A DNA stretch of 41,756 bases from a virus. The notes under the pieces were generated by a model. It saw nothing but the letters and a program-made list of their open reading frames with translations, did no database searches and was not told the origin of the DNA. The position numbers and the translations under genes are program-made. This document shows positions 6,083 through 14,744 of this stretch, piece after piece; the first letter of the stretch is position 1, and every line of letters starts with the position of its first letter. Location of the stretch: the IMG/VR virus record IMGVR_UViG_3300009130_000060, positions 1-41,756 of that record; one strand, written 5' to 3'.

Positions 6083-8217
6083 TGCACAACAGACAAAGAC
6101 ACAGTCAAAGCCTACCAAGTCTTAATATTCCTGAAGCAAAGAAAGATGCTAAATGGCATAAGGATTATTGCTTAGGTATTATTAGGTCAGCCGTAGGAAG
6201 TAAGTATGAGTATTCTTATACTTCTATGCAGGAGGCTTATGATTTCTATGATGGAACTCAAAGTAATGAGGAGTTTGATTTTATTCAAACAAGTGAAACA
6301 GGAGATACACTCCCTGCTATTTGGATTAACTACAATAAGATCAGAACAAAGGTAGATGTTCTTATTGGTGAGTTATCTTCTAAAGGGTATGAAATAGGTG
6401 TAAAAGCTGTTAATAAAGAAGCTGTATCCAAAAGACTTAACAAGAAGATGGAAATGTTAGGTAAGATGGATATTAGAGAGGACTTACAAGAGCTTGAACA
6501 AATATCAGGTTTTCCTTCTCCTCAAACCGAAAACATTCCTGATACTGCTGAAGAGATTGAAGAATACATCAACGACACATATAAAGATGAAGCTGAAGAG
6601 GTAATGGAAGCTGCTTTAAAATTCCTTTTGAAGAAATACAAATGGGATATGAAGCGTTTACAATTATTTAAAGATGTCCTTATTACTGGTAGAGCTTTTG
6701 TTAAAACTAAAATTGTCAATGGATTCCCTACTTATGTTAGAGTAGACCCTAGACGTATGGTTATTGACACAAGTGCTACTGATGACTACTTAACAGATAA
6801 AGCGTATTGTGGCGAATCAGAATATATATCTTTAGCTGAAGCTGTTGATATTTACAAATTAACCGATGATGAAATAGAAGAGGTTATGAATTCTGAAGAA
6901 AACAACTCTAATGTAGATTTAGAATCAGAAGCTAGATTAGACTATACTTCAGGAGACGGTTTAGGTTTAAAGGTCCTTGTATTCCACGCTGAATGGCAGG
7001 ACTACAAATGGTTAAACAGAAAGGTTTCTAAAGATAGATTCGGAAACGAACACTATAAAAAAGTTAAGGATACTGCTAAAGGTAATGACATTATTAGAAA
7101 ACGTGTAAAGGTTTGGCGTAAATGTACACTTATCGGTGGTAAAGTTGTAAGAGAGTTTGGTATTCGTGAGAATATGAACAGAAGTGTAGATGATATTTAT
7201 GATACTAATTCATCTTATGTTTGTTTTTGCCACAATTTCTCTAATCAAATAACCGTATCTAAAGTTGATATGATGAAAGGTATACAAAAGGCAAAGAATA
7301 TTGCATTGTATAACCTTCAATTAGCTTTAAACAGAGCAGGTACAAAAGGTATCGCTTATGATATAGCCAATATTCCTGACGAGTGGGATATTGAAGAAGT
7401 TCTTGGTCATTTAAAATCTTATGGTATTGTTGTTTACAACTCTATGAAAGATGGTATTCCAAGTGGCTCTAAGCCTTGGGATGAATTTGATATGACTATT
7501 TCCAACTCTATTGGACAGTACATTAACATAAGTAATATGTACGATAGAGAGTTAGATGAAATTACTGGTATCAATGACGCACGTCAAGGTCAAGTTGGTA
7601 GTGCATCTCAAGCTGTAGGAGTAACACAAGCTGCAATTTCAGCCTCTCAATTCGCAACCGAACCTTTATTTGAAGGATTCAGAGTATTTGGAGAGATGGT
7701 ATTCAATGAGTTAGCAGGATTGGTTAAGATTGTTTACGGTGAGAAGAAAGAGATTTTTGCTCCTATCATTGGAGACGCAGGAGTTGACTTCTTAAAAAGA
7801 GATGTTGATTTACATTTGAATGATTATGGTGCATTCGTAGAGATGACGCCTCCATTAATTGTAGACAAGCAGAAGTTTGAGAACTTTATCAATGTATCTT
7901 TACAATCAGGTAAAATCGAGGTTGTAGACGCTTTAGATTTAATTATGGAGAAAGATACTAGACAAGGTGTTAAACGTCTCAAGAGAGCTATAGAAAAGCG
8001 TGAGAAAGAGAAGCAACAAGCAGAACAAGCTATGCAACAAGCTCAAGCCCAAGCTAAAGCTCAAGCACAACAAGAACAGATACAAATGCAACAAATGTAT
8101 CACCAACAAGAACAACAAGCGAAAGCTTTACGTAGAAGAGAAGAGATTCAACAAACACATCAAAATAGATTAGGTCAAGAAGCGTTTAAAGCAGAACTAA
8201 GAAGTAAACAAGTTTAA
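6082..8217 (+). CDS. Portal protein
   Basis: Probable dodecameric ring at the capsid vertex through which DNA enters and leaves, and to which the tail attaches. Assignment rests on position right after TerL (TAATG overlap), length (711 aa, usual for podovirus/crAss-type portals) and internal pattern: Y-D-F-Y-D-G-T near residue 50, G-R-A-F-V-K-T...V-R-V-D-P-R-R (about 202-228) and D-R-E-L-D-E-I-T-G-I-N-D-A-R-Q-G (about 485-505), the last typical of portal proteins. The C-terminal 75 residues are rich in Gln and Ala and heptad-like, as in portals whose C-terminal barrel or coiled coil reaches into the head. Confidence 0.85.
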   Translation: MHNRQRHSQSLPSLNIPEAKKDAKWHKDYCLGIIRSAVGSKYEYSYTSMQEAYDFYDGTQSNEEFDFIQTSETGDTLPAIWINYNKIRTKVDVLIGELSSKGYEIGVKAVNKEAVSKRLNKKMEMLGKMDIREDLQELEQISGFPSPQTENIPDTAEEIEEYINDTYKDEAEEVMEAALKFLLKKYKWDMKRLQLFKDVLITGRAFVKTKIVNGFPTYVRVDPRRMVIDTSATDDYLTDKAYCGESEYISLAEAVDIYKLTDDEIEEVMNSEENNSNVDLESEARLDYTSGDGLGLKVLVFHAEWQDYKWLNRKVSKDRFGNEHYKKVKDTAKGNDIIRKRVKVWRKCTLIGGKVVREFGIRENMNRSVDDIYDTNSSYVCFCHNFSNQITVSKVDMMKGIQKAKNIALYNLQLALNRAGTKGIAYDIANIPDEWDIEEVLGHLKSYGIVVYNSMKDGIPSGSKPWDEFDMTISNSIGQYINISNMYDRELDEITGINDARQGQVGSASQAVGVTQAAISASQFATEPLFEGFRVFGEMVFNELAGLVKIVYGEKKEIFAPIIGDAGVDFLKRDVDLHLNDYGAFVEMTPPLIVDKQKFENFINVSLQSGKIEVVDALDLIMEKDTRQGVKRLKRAIEKREKEKQQAEQAMQQAQAQAKAQAQQEQIQMQQMYHQQEQQAKALRRREEIQQTHQNRLGQEAFKAELRSKQV

Positions 8218-8219
8218 TT

Positions 8220-8483
8220 ATGCCAAGAAAAAAGAAAGAAGTTAAAGACGAAGAATTTAAGGATATGCAGGTTGCAGGGCTTGACGTTCCTGAAGAAGGA
8301 ACATTGGTTCAGAAGGTTACAGAGACACTTGAAGAAAGTAAAGAAAGCGTTATCATCGCTACACAGAACGAACCTAAAGGAGTAGTTAATCATAAACCGA
8401 ATCCTGTAAGATCAAGTCAAATTGAAACAAAACGTGCAGTATCCTCGTTTCAAGAACGAAGAAAAGCATTAAGAAATAAATAA
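8220..8483 (+). CDS. Hypothetical small charged protein (87 aa)
   Basis: Not recognised. Charged and probably disordered, with a Lys-rich N-terminus (P-R-K-K-K-E-V-K), an acidic middle and a basic C-terminal helix (F-Q-E-R-R-K-A-L-R-N-K). It lies between portal and scaffold genes, where head-assembly helpers are often found, two bases after the portal stop. A terminator-like hairpin begins at its stop codon. Confidence 0.6.
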   Translation: MPRKKKEVKDEEFKDMQVAGLDVPEEGTLVQKVTETLEESKESVIIATQNEPKGVVNHKPNPVRSSQIETKRAVSSFQERRKALRNK

Positions 8484-8508
8484 GAGGGGCTAATAACCTC
8501 TCTTTTCT
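8483..8508 (+). terminator. Intrinsic terminator-like hairpin
   Basis: AGAGG (8483-8487) pairs with CCTCT (8497-8501) around a 9-base loop, followed by CTTTTCT. The stem is short, so it may only partly stop transcription. It separates the packaging genes from the scaffold/capsid genes. Confidence 0.5.
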
Positions 8509-8546
8509 AAAACCATTTTAAGTAAAAATCGTAAACAAAAAGTAAT

Positions 8547-9713
8547 ATGGCTGAAATTGGCAATGAATCAAAACAAATACCAAAGAGTAATTGGATTGAA
8601 AGATTACAACAAAGAAATATTGACAACGCACAACCTAGTGCAGAGAACAATCAAGTAAATGACATTCCAAAAGGGGATGTTGCCCAAGAGCAGAATGAAT
8701 TAAATGTAGTTGAAGATGTTTTAAAGGATGTTAAAAGCCAAAACAAAGGCTTATCTGAATTACAGGACGTCAATGATGACAATTCGGAGAGTGTAGATAC
8801 GCAACAAACAGTTACGGACACTCCGACTGCTGATGATACAAATACTGAAAAACCTTGGTGGGAAAGTGATGATGTCACAAATGTTGATACAAATAGTGAC
8901 GCTACTCCAACTGCTGACTTCAGTTCTCTTAGCAATGCTTTAGGTATTGAAGGAGGGTCGGAAGAGGCTATTACTAATGAATTCAAATCATTAAAAGACA
9001 AAATCACACAATACGAAACTCAATTAGAATCTAATCAAAGCAATTCACAGTTTGCAAACGACGAAATCCGTGTAGCTAACGAGATTTCAAAAAATGGTGG
9101 AGATTGGAAGTCTTACTTACAGATTGAAAGTATGGACTGGAACAGTGTTGATGACACTGCTTTATTGGTTGAGTTCGGTTTAAAACCTGTGTACGGTAAT
9201 GAAGAAGCTACTATTAACGAAGTTCTTCAGGATTATAAGCCACATCAAATTAAGAGAGAGGCTCATAATATTCGTCAAGGATTGGTTAATGAACAAAAAG
9301 CAGAAATGCAAAGAATCCAAAACGAAGCTGCACAGAAGAAATCCCAAATTGACAATTCTATTAAAGATGCGTTACAAGGTACAAATGAAATGTACGGTAT
9401 GAAGTTTAATGATTCTATGAAGAAAGATTTATATGATTCTATTACTTCTAGCGATTTTATTAACAGTATTTTCTACGACGATAATGGAAACTTAAACCCT
9501 AAGAGGATTGTTGAGACGGCATTCCTAGTAAACAATATTAAGGATATTGTTAAGACTAATATTAATGTCGCTCGTAATCAAGGTGTTAAGCAAATTATGG
9601 ACGAAGTATCACAGCCTCAAATCCGTCAAAACGGAGACTACGCTGCGCCTAAACAACAAAAACCTTTATCAAGGTTGGATAAGGCGATGGCTTCTTTAAG
9701 AGGAGGAAAATAA
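8547..9713 (+). CDS. Scaffold-like head assembly protein
   Basis: Likely internal scaffold that guides capsid assembly; inferred from location just before the major capsid gene and from composition rather than from a motif. Residues 1-130 are acidic, Asn/Thr/Asp-rich and probably disordered; residues about 145-175 and 235-275 are heptad-like coiled coil (K-D-K-I-T-Q-Y-E-T-Q-L; E-Q-K-A-E-M-Q-R-I-Q-N-E). The C-terminus is basic (P-L-S-R-L-D-K-A-M-A-S-L-R-G-G-K), typical of scaffold C-termini that bind the capsid protein. No protease signature is seen. Confidence 0.6.
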   Translation: MAEIGNESKQIPKSNWIERLQQRNIDNAQPSAENNQVNDIPKGDVAQEQNELNVVEDVLKDVKSQNKGLSELQDVNDDNSESVDTQQTVTDTPTADDTNTEKPWWESDDVTNVDTNSDATPTADFSSLSNALGIEGGSEEAITNEFKSLKDKITQYETQLESNQSNSQFANDEIRVANEISKNGGDWKSYLQIESMDWNSVDDTALLVEFGLKPVYGNEEATINEVLQDYKPHQIKREAHNIRQGLVNEQKAEMQRIQNEAAQKKSQIDNSIKDALQGTNEMYGMKFNDSMKKDLYDSITSSDFINSIFYDDNGNLNPKRIVETAFLVNNIKDIVKTNINVARNQGVKQIMDEVSQPQIRQNGDYAAPKQQKPLSRLDKAMASLRGGK

Positions 9714-9739
9714 TTTATTCAATTTAAACTATATAACAA

Positions 9740-11077
9740 ATGGCTTGGGGAAATCCAACACAAACACAAATTGACAATACACCTAATATTCAAACAGGTG
9801 ATGTTAGAGTAAACCGTGGACAAGACGGATATTTATTCGCTAGTGGTCTTTTAGAACCTGAACATAGTGATTTATTATCTTACTTATTTCCACAGTATTT
9901 AGCAACTTCTATTATCGACCGTATCGGACGTTACGAAGGAATTGAGCAAGATGTATGGTCTTGGAATGAGATGGACAGAACTCGTAGAGGAGCTTCTATT
10001 ATTAATGGTGGAGGTGACACAGGTGCTACTATCACTTTAGAAACAAGTATCCCTGCTTCTGAATCTTACTTCTTAGTAAATGACACAGTTGTTACTGAAC
10101 AAAGTGTTGTTGCTCGTATTACTGCTATTGGTACAGCGAATAGTAATCAAACAATTACTATTGCTAAAACAGATGGAACTAACTGGGTAGCAGGAGACAC
10201 TGCTAACTCTGAAAACATCGGTCACTTAGCATCTGTATTTGGTGAATATTCTGATGCGCCAGGAACTCGTGTTTACTTACCTAACGAAAGATACAACGTA
10301 CTACAAACAATTAGACGTTCTTGTTCTGCTTCAGGTAAAGTAATGACTAGCCGTACTTATTTAGGTGGAGCTTGGTATTACGAGAACCAAATGATTGAAA
10401 TGGACGAATTAGCGAAAGACCGTGAAAACACAGTTATGTTCTCACAAATTTCTGCTGTCGGTGAAGATAACCAAACTTGTGAAGGTATCGTTCCTGCTGT
10501 AACTCGTGGTGGTGTAGTTTCTAACTATACAGGAAGTGTTACTGAAACTGATATTCAAGATCACATTACTGCAATGAGAATTTCTTCTCCTGCTAATGAG
10601 TATATGGTATTCTGTGGAGCTGACTTCGCACACGATGCACAAATCGCATTAAAAGATTATTCATTAAACGGTGGAGTTGATTACGGTTCTTTCAAAGGAG
10701 CTGATATGGTAGGATTAAACGTAAGTGGTTATCAATTCAATGATACAACTATCTTCTTCGTTTACTACCCAACTTTCAACGATACTGCTACGTTACCTTA
10801 CAGTGGTACTGCTACTTCTACTAAGAGAAACTATTCTAACTACTCATTGTGGTTAAACTTAGGTTCTGACAAAGGTCAAAACTTAATCTCATTGAAGTAT
10901 AAAGAATTCGATGGTAAGCAACGTAAGTTTATCTTAAAAGATGAAGAAGGAATGATGGGAGATGGACCTAAAGTAGCTAATGCTTTAGATGGTAACAAAA
11001 CACATATGTTATCTGAAATCGCTCCTGAAGTTCGTTGTTTAAATCAACACGGAATCTTAGCTGCAACTGGAGTATAA
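9740..11077 (+). CDS. Major capsid protein (HK97-like fold, inferred)
   Basis: Main shell protein of the head. Evidence: 445 aa, position after portal and scaffold genes, isolated by hairpins on both sides as highly expressed capsid genes often are, and residue pattern. The N-terminal arm (1-45) leads to L-S-Y-L-F-P-Q-Y-L...I-I-D-R-I-G-R-Y-E (46-70); residues about 95-165 are Thr/Ala-rich beta strands, probably an inserted beta domain (A-R-I-T-A-I-G-T-A-N); the helix R-Y-N-V-L-Q-T-I-R-R-S near 180-190 would be the spine; the C-terminus has E-V-R-C-L-N-Q-H-G-I-L. Codons are uniform and A/T-ending, in keeping with high expression. The lack of an overlap with the previous gene (27-base gap) suggests its own ribosome entry. 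Confidence 0.8.
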   Translation: MAWGNPTQTQIDNTPNIQTGDVRVNRGQDGYLFASGLLEPEHSDLLSYLFPQYLATSIIDRIGRYEGIEQDVWSWNEMDRTRRGASIINGGGDTGATITLETSIPASESYFLVNDTVVTEQSVVARITAIGTANSNQTITIAKTDGTNWVAGDTANSENIGHLASVFGEYSDAPGTRVYLPNERYNVLQTIRRSCSASGKVMTSRTYLGGAWYYENQMIEMDELAKDRENTVMFSQISAVGEDNQTCEGIVPAVTRGGVVSNYTGSVTETDIQDHITAMRISSPANEYMVFCGADFAHDAQIALKDYSLNGGVDYGSFKGADMVGLNVSGYQFNDTTIFFVYYPTFNDTATLPYSGTATSTKRNYSNYSLWLNLGSDKGQNLISLKYKEFDGKQRKFILKDEEGMMGDGPKVANALDGNKTHMLSEIAPEVRCLNQHGILAATGV

Positions 11078-11097
11078 GATATGTATATAATATAAAG

Positions 11098-11128
11098 GGA
11101 GAGGGATACGTCCTTCTCCTTTTTTTTT
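11098..11128 (+). terminator. Strong intrinsic terminator after the capsid gene
   Basis: GGAGAGGGA (11098-11106) pairs with TCCTTCTCC (11111-11119) in a 9-bp stem with one G-T pair, closed by the tetraloop TACG, and is followed by nine T. This is the best terminator in the window. Confidence 0.85.
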
Positions 11129-11152
11129 AAGTAATTATTAATTTTAAGAAAA

Positions 11153-11866
11153 ATGTCTAAAAAGAAACAACCTAAATTCGTTGAATTCGCTCTATGTAAC
11201 GAGCCAAGACCTGCACAATGGTCATTCAGAAACTATTTTGATGAAGACTACAATGACAAGCATTTAGTAGTATCTAAACAAAACGGTGTAGAAAAACAAG
11301 CTGTTATTAAGTTTCCACCAAACACACGTATTATCCGTATCCCTTCAGGGAAGAGAGATATAAATGGTAACTCTTATGCAGAGTATATTAGAAACTCACC
11401 ATTCTGTAAAGGAAGCTCTTTATGTAGTGATGACAACAGAGCTGTATTTTATGAGATCAACCCTGTTAAAGACGCAAAGGTTAAATTAGAAGAAGACAAA
11501 ATTAGAGTACAAGCAACTGCTTATGCTCTTGAAGTAAAAGGTGAAAAGCTAGAACAGTTAGCTAACTATGTAGGCTGTTTCCACGAAGATGAAGATGTTC
11601 AGCGTTCTTATGTTATGGAATACGCTAAACTAAAACCTAGAGAGTTTAATGAAATTTCTGATTCACCGAGTATGCCTGTATTAGCATTATATGGTATTGC
11701 AGAATCAGTTGGTGTTATTCAGAAGAAAGGGTTTTTATGTGAAGCTGTATTAGAAGATAATACTATTCCATTAGGAAACAAGAACTCGGCTATTGAAAAG
11801 CTTTCCACTGACAAGGGATTATACAGTGCTGTAGAAAGAGCTGTTTCCCTTAAAAAAGCGAAATAA
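11153..11866 (+). CDS. Hypothetical protein following the major capsid gene (237 aa)
   Basis: Not recognised. It has a basic N-terminus (S-K-K-K-Q-P-K-F), a beta-rich first half, four cysteines (including F-C-K-G-S-S-L-C near 85-92) and a C-terminal domain with a helix ending in A-V-S-L-K-K-A-K. No membrane segment. It is framed by two hairpins, thus probably a separately tuned structural or head-completion protein; that is inference from context only. Confidence 0.6.
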   Translation: MSKKKQPKFVEFALCNEPRPAQWSFRNYFDEDYNDKHLVVSKQNGVEKQAVIKFPPNTRIIRIPSGKRDINGNSYAEYIRNSPFCKGSSLCSDDNRAVFYEINPVKDAKVKLEEDKIRVQATAYALEVKGEKLEQLANYVGCFHEDEDVQRSYVMEYAKLKPREFNEISDSPSMPVLALYGIAESVGVIQKKGFLCEAVLEDNTIPLGNKNSAIEKLSTDKGLYSAVERAVSLKKAK

Positions 11867-11888
11867 ACAAATAAATATAAAAAGGGTA

Positions 11889-11916
11889 AAGGGTGGATGT
11901 TAACACCCTTCTTCCT
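11889..11916 (+). terminator. Terminator-like hairpin
   Basis: AAGGGTG (11889-11895) and CACCCTT (11904-11910) form a perfect 7-bp stem with an 8-base loop, followed by the pyrimidine-rich CTTCCTTTGTCTTT. The tail is not a pure T run, so termination may be partial. Confidence 0.5.
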
Positions 11917-11943
11917 TTGTCTTTATTCAAAACAATAGACACT

Positions 11944-12174
11944 ATGGCAGATGTTATACAAAAATACTTAGATGAAGATTTGCATAATTCAGCTAAATTC
12001 ACAGACACAAACAATATAACACCTTGTTTCGTGTATAATGGGTCAGGTCAAGTTTGGACTTCTACTGGGTATGTAGACCCTGATACTATTATAGGAGGAG
12101 TTATTGATGAACAAGAACTAAATAATATTTCTCCTGTTGTTATTGTTGACCCTGATATGAACCCTTTAACTTAA
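11944..12174 (+). CDS. Small structural protein paralogous to the next gene's N-terminus (76 aa)
   Basis: Function unknown. Residues 1-27 (M-A-D-V-I-Q-K-Y-L...A-K-F-T-D) match the start of the next protein (M-A-N-F-L-Q-K-Y-L...A-K-F-T-D), and both then have P-x-x-V plus V-I-V-D-P. This shared head fixes the start at the ATG here: an in-frame GTG at 11893 would start inside a terminator hairpin and add 17 unmatched residues. It is probably a virion protein carrying the same attachment module as its neighbour, after a local duplication. Confidence 0.7.
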   Translation: MADVIQKYLDEDLHNSAKFTDTNNITPCFVYNGSGQVWTSTGYVDPDTIIGGVIDEQELNNISPVVIVDPDMNPLT

Positions 12175-12179
12175 TTAAA

Positions 12180-12956
12180 ATGGCTAATTTCTTACAAAAA
12201 TATTTACAACCGGCATTTAATGTTTTAGCAAAATTCACTGACTTAACTAAAATCAAGCCTGTTATTGTTATTGACCCATCTACAGGAGAACCCCTTAATT
12301 TAGTAACGGCAGCAGGGTCTAATTTTACAGCTTCAGCAACATTACCGACCAGTCCAAATTTAGGTGATTATTTTTGGGATACAACCAGTGAGATTCTTTA
12401 TAAATATATATCTGATGGTACTTCAAATTTATGGCTAGATATATCTTCAGCAGCATCTTCACAGGTAGACGTTAATAAACAAGGTTTTGTTGATTATAAC
12501 GACAGTTCAACATCTTCATCTCCAATTTCTTTATCAGCTAATACCTGGACAGATATTCCTAACGACACATTAGGAACTTTTACTAATACTTCTTATGCGC
12601 CTACTGGATTAACATCTATTATGGACCCTGCTACAGGATACTTAGATTTTTCTGAACTTACATTAGGGAGTGATGTTTTAATTCGTATTGACTTTGTAGT
12701 AACTCCAAATACCAATAACGCTTTACTAGAAACTCGTTACGTATTAGGGCAAGGTGCAGGAGAATACGCTTTACCAGTAAGGTCTAGGCGTTTAGATAGT
12801 GGTAGTGGCATCCCTTATGCAAGTGAGAAAGGCTCTTTCTATATTTATATGGGAGACAACAATACATTAGGTGGTGTTGGAAAATTACAAGTAAAACTTT
12901 CAACTACAGGTACTTTGGTTAATAATGGTGTGGCTATAAAAATTTACAAGAGATGA
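12180..12956 (+). CDS. Virion adhesion/decoration protein with C-terminal beta-sandwich (258 aa)
   Basis: Residues 1-35 are the module shared with the preceding gene. Residues about 50-85 (L-P-T-S-P-N-L-G-D-Y-F-W-D...N-L-W-L-D-I-S) resemble the P-x-N-x-G-D-x-Y...W motif of phage fibre proteins, also present at 14304. The rest (about 105-258) is beta-rich with Ser/Thr/Gly turns, like the C1q/TNF-type jelly rolls of phage receptor-binding or head-decoration proteins. The stop overlaps the next start (ATGA). Exact place on the virion is not known. Confidence 0.6.
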   Translation: MANFLQKYLQPAFNVLAKFTDLTKIKPVIVIDPSTGEPLNLVTAAGSNFTASATLPTSPNLGDYFWDTTSEILYKYISDGTSNLWLDISSAASSQVDVNKQGFVDYNDSSTSSSPISLSANTWTDIPNDTLGTFTNTSYAPTGLTSIMDPATGYLDFSELTLGSDVLIRIDFVVTPNTNNALLETRYVLGQGAGEYALPVRSRRLDSGSGIPYASEKGSFYIYMGDNNTLGGVGKLQVKLSTTGTLVNNGVAIKIYKR

Positions 12957-14275
12957 TAAAAATATACAAAGATTTAGAAGCTAATTCAATATTTATAGAG
13001 GACGCTAACGGTGCGCAGTTTATCAACAGTTTACAAGCTAGTGTACCTGTAGATAAGGTAACTATTACTGACCTAGCGAGGCAAATCGAAATTGTTACAA
13101 GTGCAGACCACACAGAATTTGTAAACAAAGATGGGATTACTTACCAACAGATTCTTATAGATGAAGGTAAAACAGGTACAGATACAGAGGTTTGTGATGA
13201 ATTAAACACTATATTTCAAAGCACAGGTACTTCTAGTAGTAGTACTCCATCAATCACCAGTCCTTTAACAATTAATAGTGTGGAAGGTTCTGTTATTAAC
13301 TACGAGCTTACTGCTGATTATGGTGTGGCTTACGAGTGGGATTTTGCAAATGTTCCTGGAATCACCACAGTAGACGGAAACCAAAGAAAAATAATTGGAG
13401 GTGCAAGTCTAGGGGTTGGGTCATTTAACATTCCTGTAAAAGCTATTAATTATAACGGTCAAGATTCACAAACTATTGTTTTAACTGTTTCTAACCCTCC
13501 TTTCGCTAACACTAAAAGTATTAAATTTGACCAAAATGATTGGTTGGGAGCAAACGCAGCTTTATTAGATTCAACGCTTGGAAGAACAGGTAATGGAGCA
13601 GGAGCAAGCGACGCTTGGGCTATTTCGTTTTATTTTAAAGTAGGAGGAAGTTCTAATCAAGAACAGACTGTGTTTTATTTTGGCTCTAATGATGTAGCAA
13701 ACGGAAACCACATAAGAGTTTGGTATAACGGTGATAACGGCTCAAGAAGACAAATTTGTTTTAGATATGGTACTAACAACAATCACTTATTATTAAAAAC
13801 ACCTGTAGGTAGCGTTGGTAGCAATAATGGTTGGCAACACTTTTTAATAACTTACGATGGAGGAACAACAGGTTCTTCAAGTGGGAGTATAAACGATTAT
13901 TACAGTCGTTTTAAAATATTCCTTAATGGGGTTCAACAAACTACAGTAAATAGTCATTCAAACTACGGTATTACTACATCTTTAACAGGGCAAAACCTTA
14001 GAGTTGGAAGATATAATAATTCAGGTTATATGCGCAGTAACTGTAAGGTTGACGAGTTAGCTATTTGGGATAGTGACCAAAGTGCAAATATAGCTAATAT
14101 TTACAACACTGGTGTTCCATTCGATTTATCTACTTTAGGAACTCAACCTAAACATTGGTCAAGAATGGGCGATGGTGACACTTATCCGTTTTTACAAGAT
14201 AGTGGAACAGGAGCTAATTTAATTTGGCAACAGTATAATATGACGATTGCCAATACTGTAAATGATGTACCATAA
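12953..14275 (+). CDS. Tail/virion protein with Ig-like and LamG (ConA-like lectin) domains
   Basis: Probable carbohydrate-binding virion protein. Residues 1-90 form an unrecognised N-terminal domain; 98-180 look like an Ig/cadherin-type beta-sandwich (S-I-T-S-P-L-T...Y-E-W-D-F...I-V-L-T-V-S); 185-400 look like a laminin-G/concanavalin-A fold: a strand I-K-F-D, W-A-I-S-F-Y-F-K, a turn W-Q-H-F-L-I-T-Y-D-G, F-L-N-G-V-Q-Q, L-R-V-G-R-Y and V-D-E-L-A-I-W-D, the classic order of LamG strands. Binding of surface glycans is inferred from the fold. It starts on the previous stop (ATGA). Confidence 0.7.
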   Translation: MIKIYKDLEANSIFIEDANGAQFINSLQASVPVDKVTITDLARQIEIVTSADHTEFVNKDGITYQQILIDEGKTGTDTEVCDELNTIFQSTGTSSSSTPSITSPLTINSVEGSVINYELTADYGVAYEWDFANVPGITTVDGNQRKIIGGASLGVGSFNIPVKAINYNGQDSQTIVLTVSNPPFANTKSIKFDQNDWLGANAALLDSTLGRTGNGAGASDAWAISFYFKVGGSSNQEQTVFYFGSNDVANGNHIRVWYNGDNGSRRQICFRYGTNNNHLLLKTPVGSVGSNNGWQHFLITYDGGTTGSSSGSINDYYSRFKIFLNGVQQTTVNSHSNYGITTSLTGQNLRVGRYNNSGYMRSNCKVDELAIWDSDQSANIANIYNTGVPFDLSTLGTQPKHWSRMGDGDTYPFLQDSGTGANLIWQQYNMTIANTVNDVP

Positions 14276-14303
14276 AAATAATAATAATTAAAACTATAAA
14301 AAT

Positions 14304-14744
14304 ATGGCTTTTCCAACTAACCCAAATATAGGAGACTTTTATACAACATCTATTGGAGCAATTTATCAATTTCAATCGCCAAATGTTTGGAAGAATGTTT
14401 CAGTTAATTCAGATGTAACAGGTCTTGTTTACCAAAACATTTCTTTTAGTGTAGACAGTAACTCAACTACTGCTGCACACGTTACATTTACAGGAGAGAT
14501 TGAAGTAGACGGTACTTCAGAAGTTAAAGATGGAAATATTTCTTCTGTTGAATGGTATTATAGAGATGCTACCACAAGTGGAGTTTTTGTTAAAGCAGGA
14601 ACAAGTGGTCTTTTATCTGAATTACAAACATATATAACAGATAATATCACTGCTACAGATGATATTAGTATTAGACCGTTAGCAATATTTAGTGGAACAG
14701 GTCTAGGTTCAGTAGGGTTTGATTATAAAATATTATATAAATAA
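14304..14744 (+). CDS. Fibre-associated structural protein (146 aa)
   Basis: The N-terminus F-P-T-N-P-N-I-G-D-F-Y...Y-Q-F...W-K-N-V-S repeats the short module seen in the protein at 12180, a motif common at the ends of phage tail fibre proteins. The remainder is beta-rich with conserved-looking E-W-Y-Y-R and ends in Y-K-I-L-Y-K. It is likely a virion protein of the adhesion cluster; the specific role is not known. Confidence 0.6.
   Translation: MAFPTNPNIGDFYTTSIGAIYQFQSPNVWKNVSVNSDVTGLVYQNISFSVDSNSTTAAHVTFTGEIEVDGTSEVKDGNISSVEWYYRDATTSGVFVKAGTSGLLSELQTYITDNITATDDISIRPLAIFSGTGLGSVGFDYKILYK

Noticed and set aside
11893-11943. GTG-initiated extension of the 76-aa protein
   Set aside because: The GTG lies inside the hairpin stem, and the homologous neighbouring protein begins at the position of ATG 11944.
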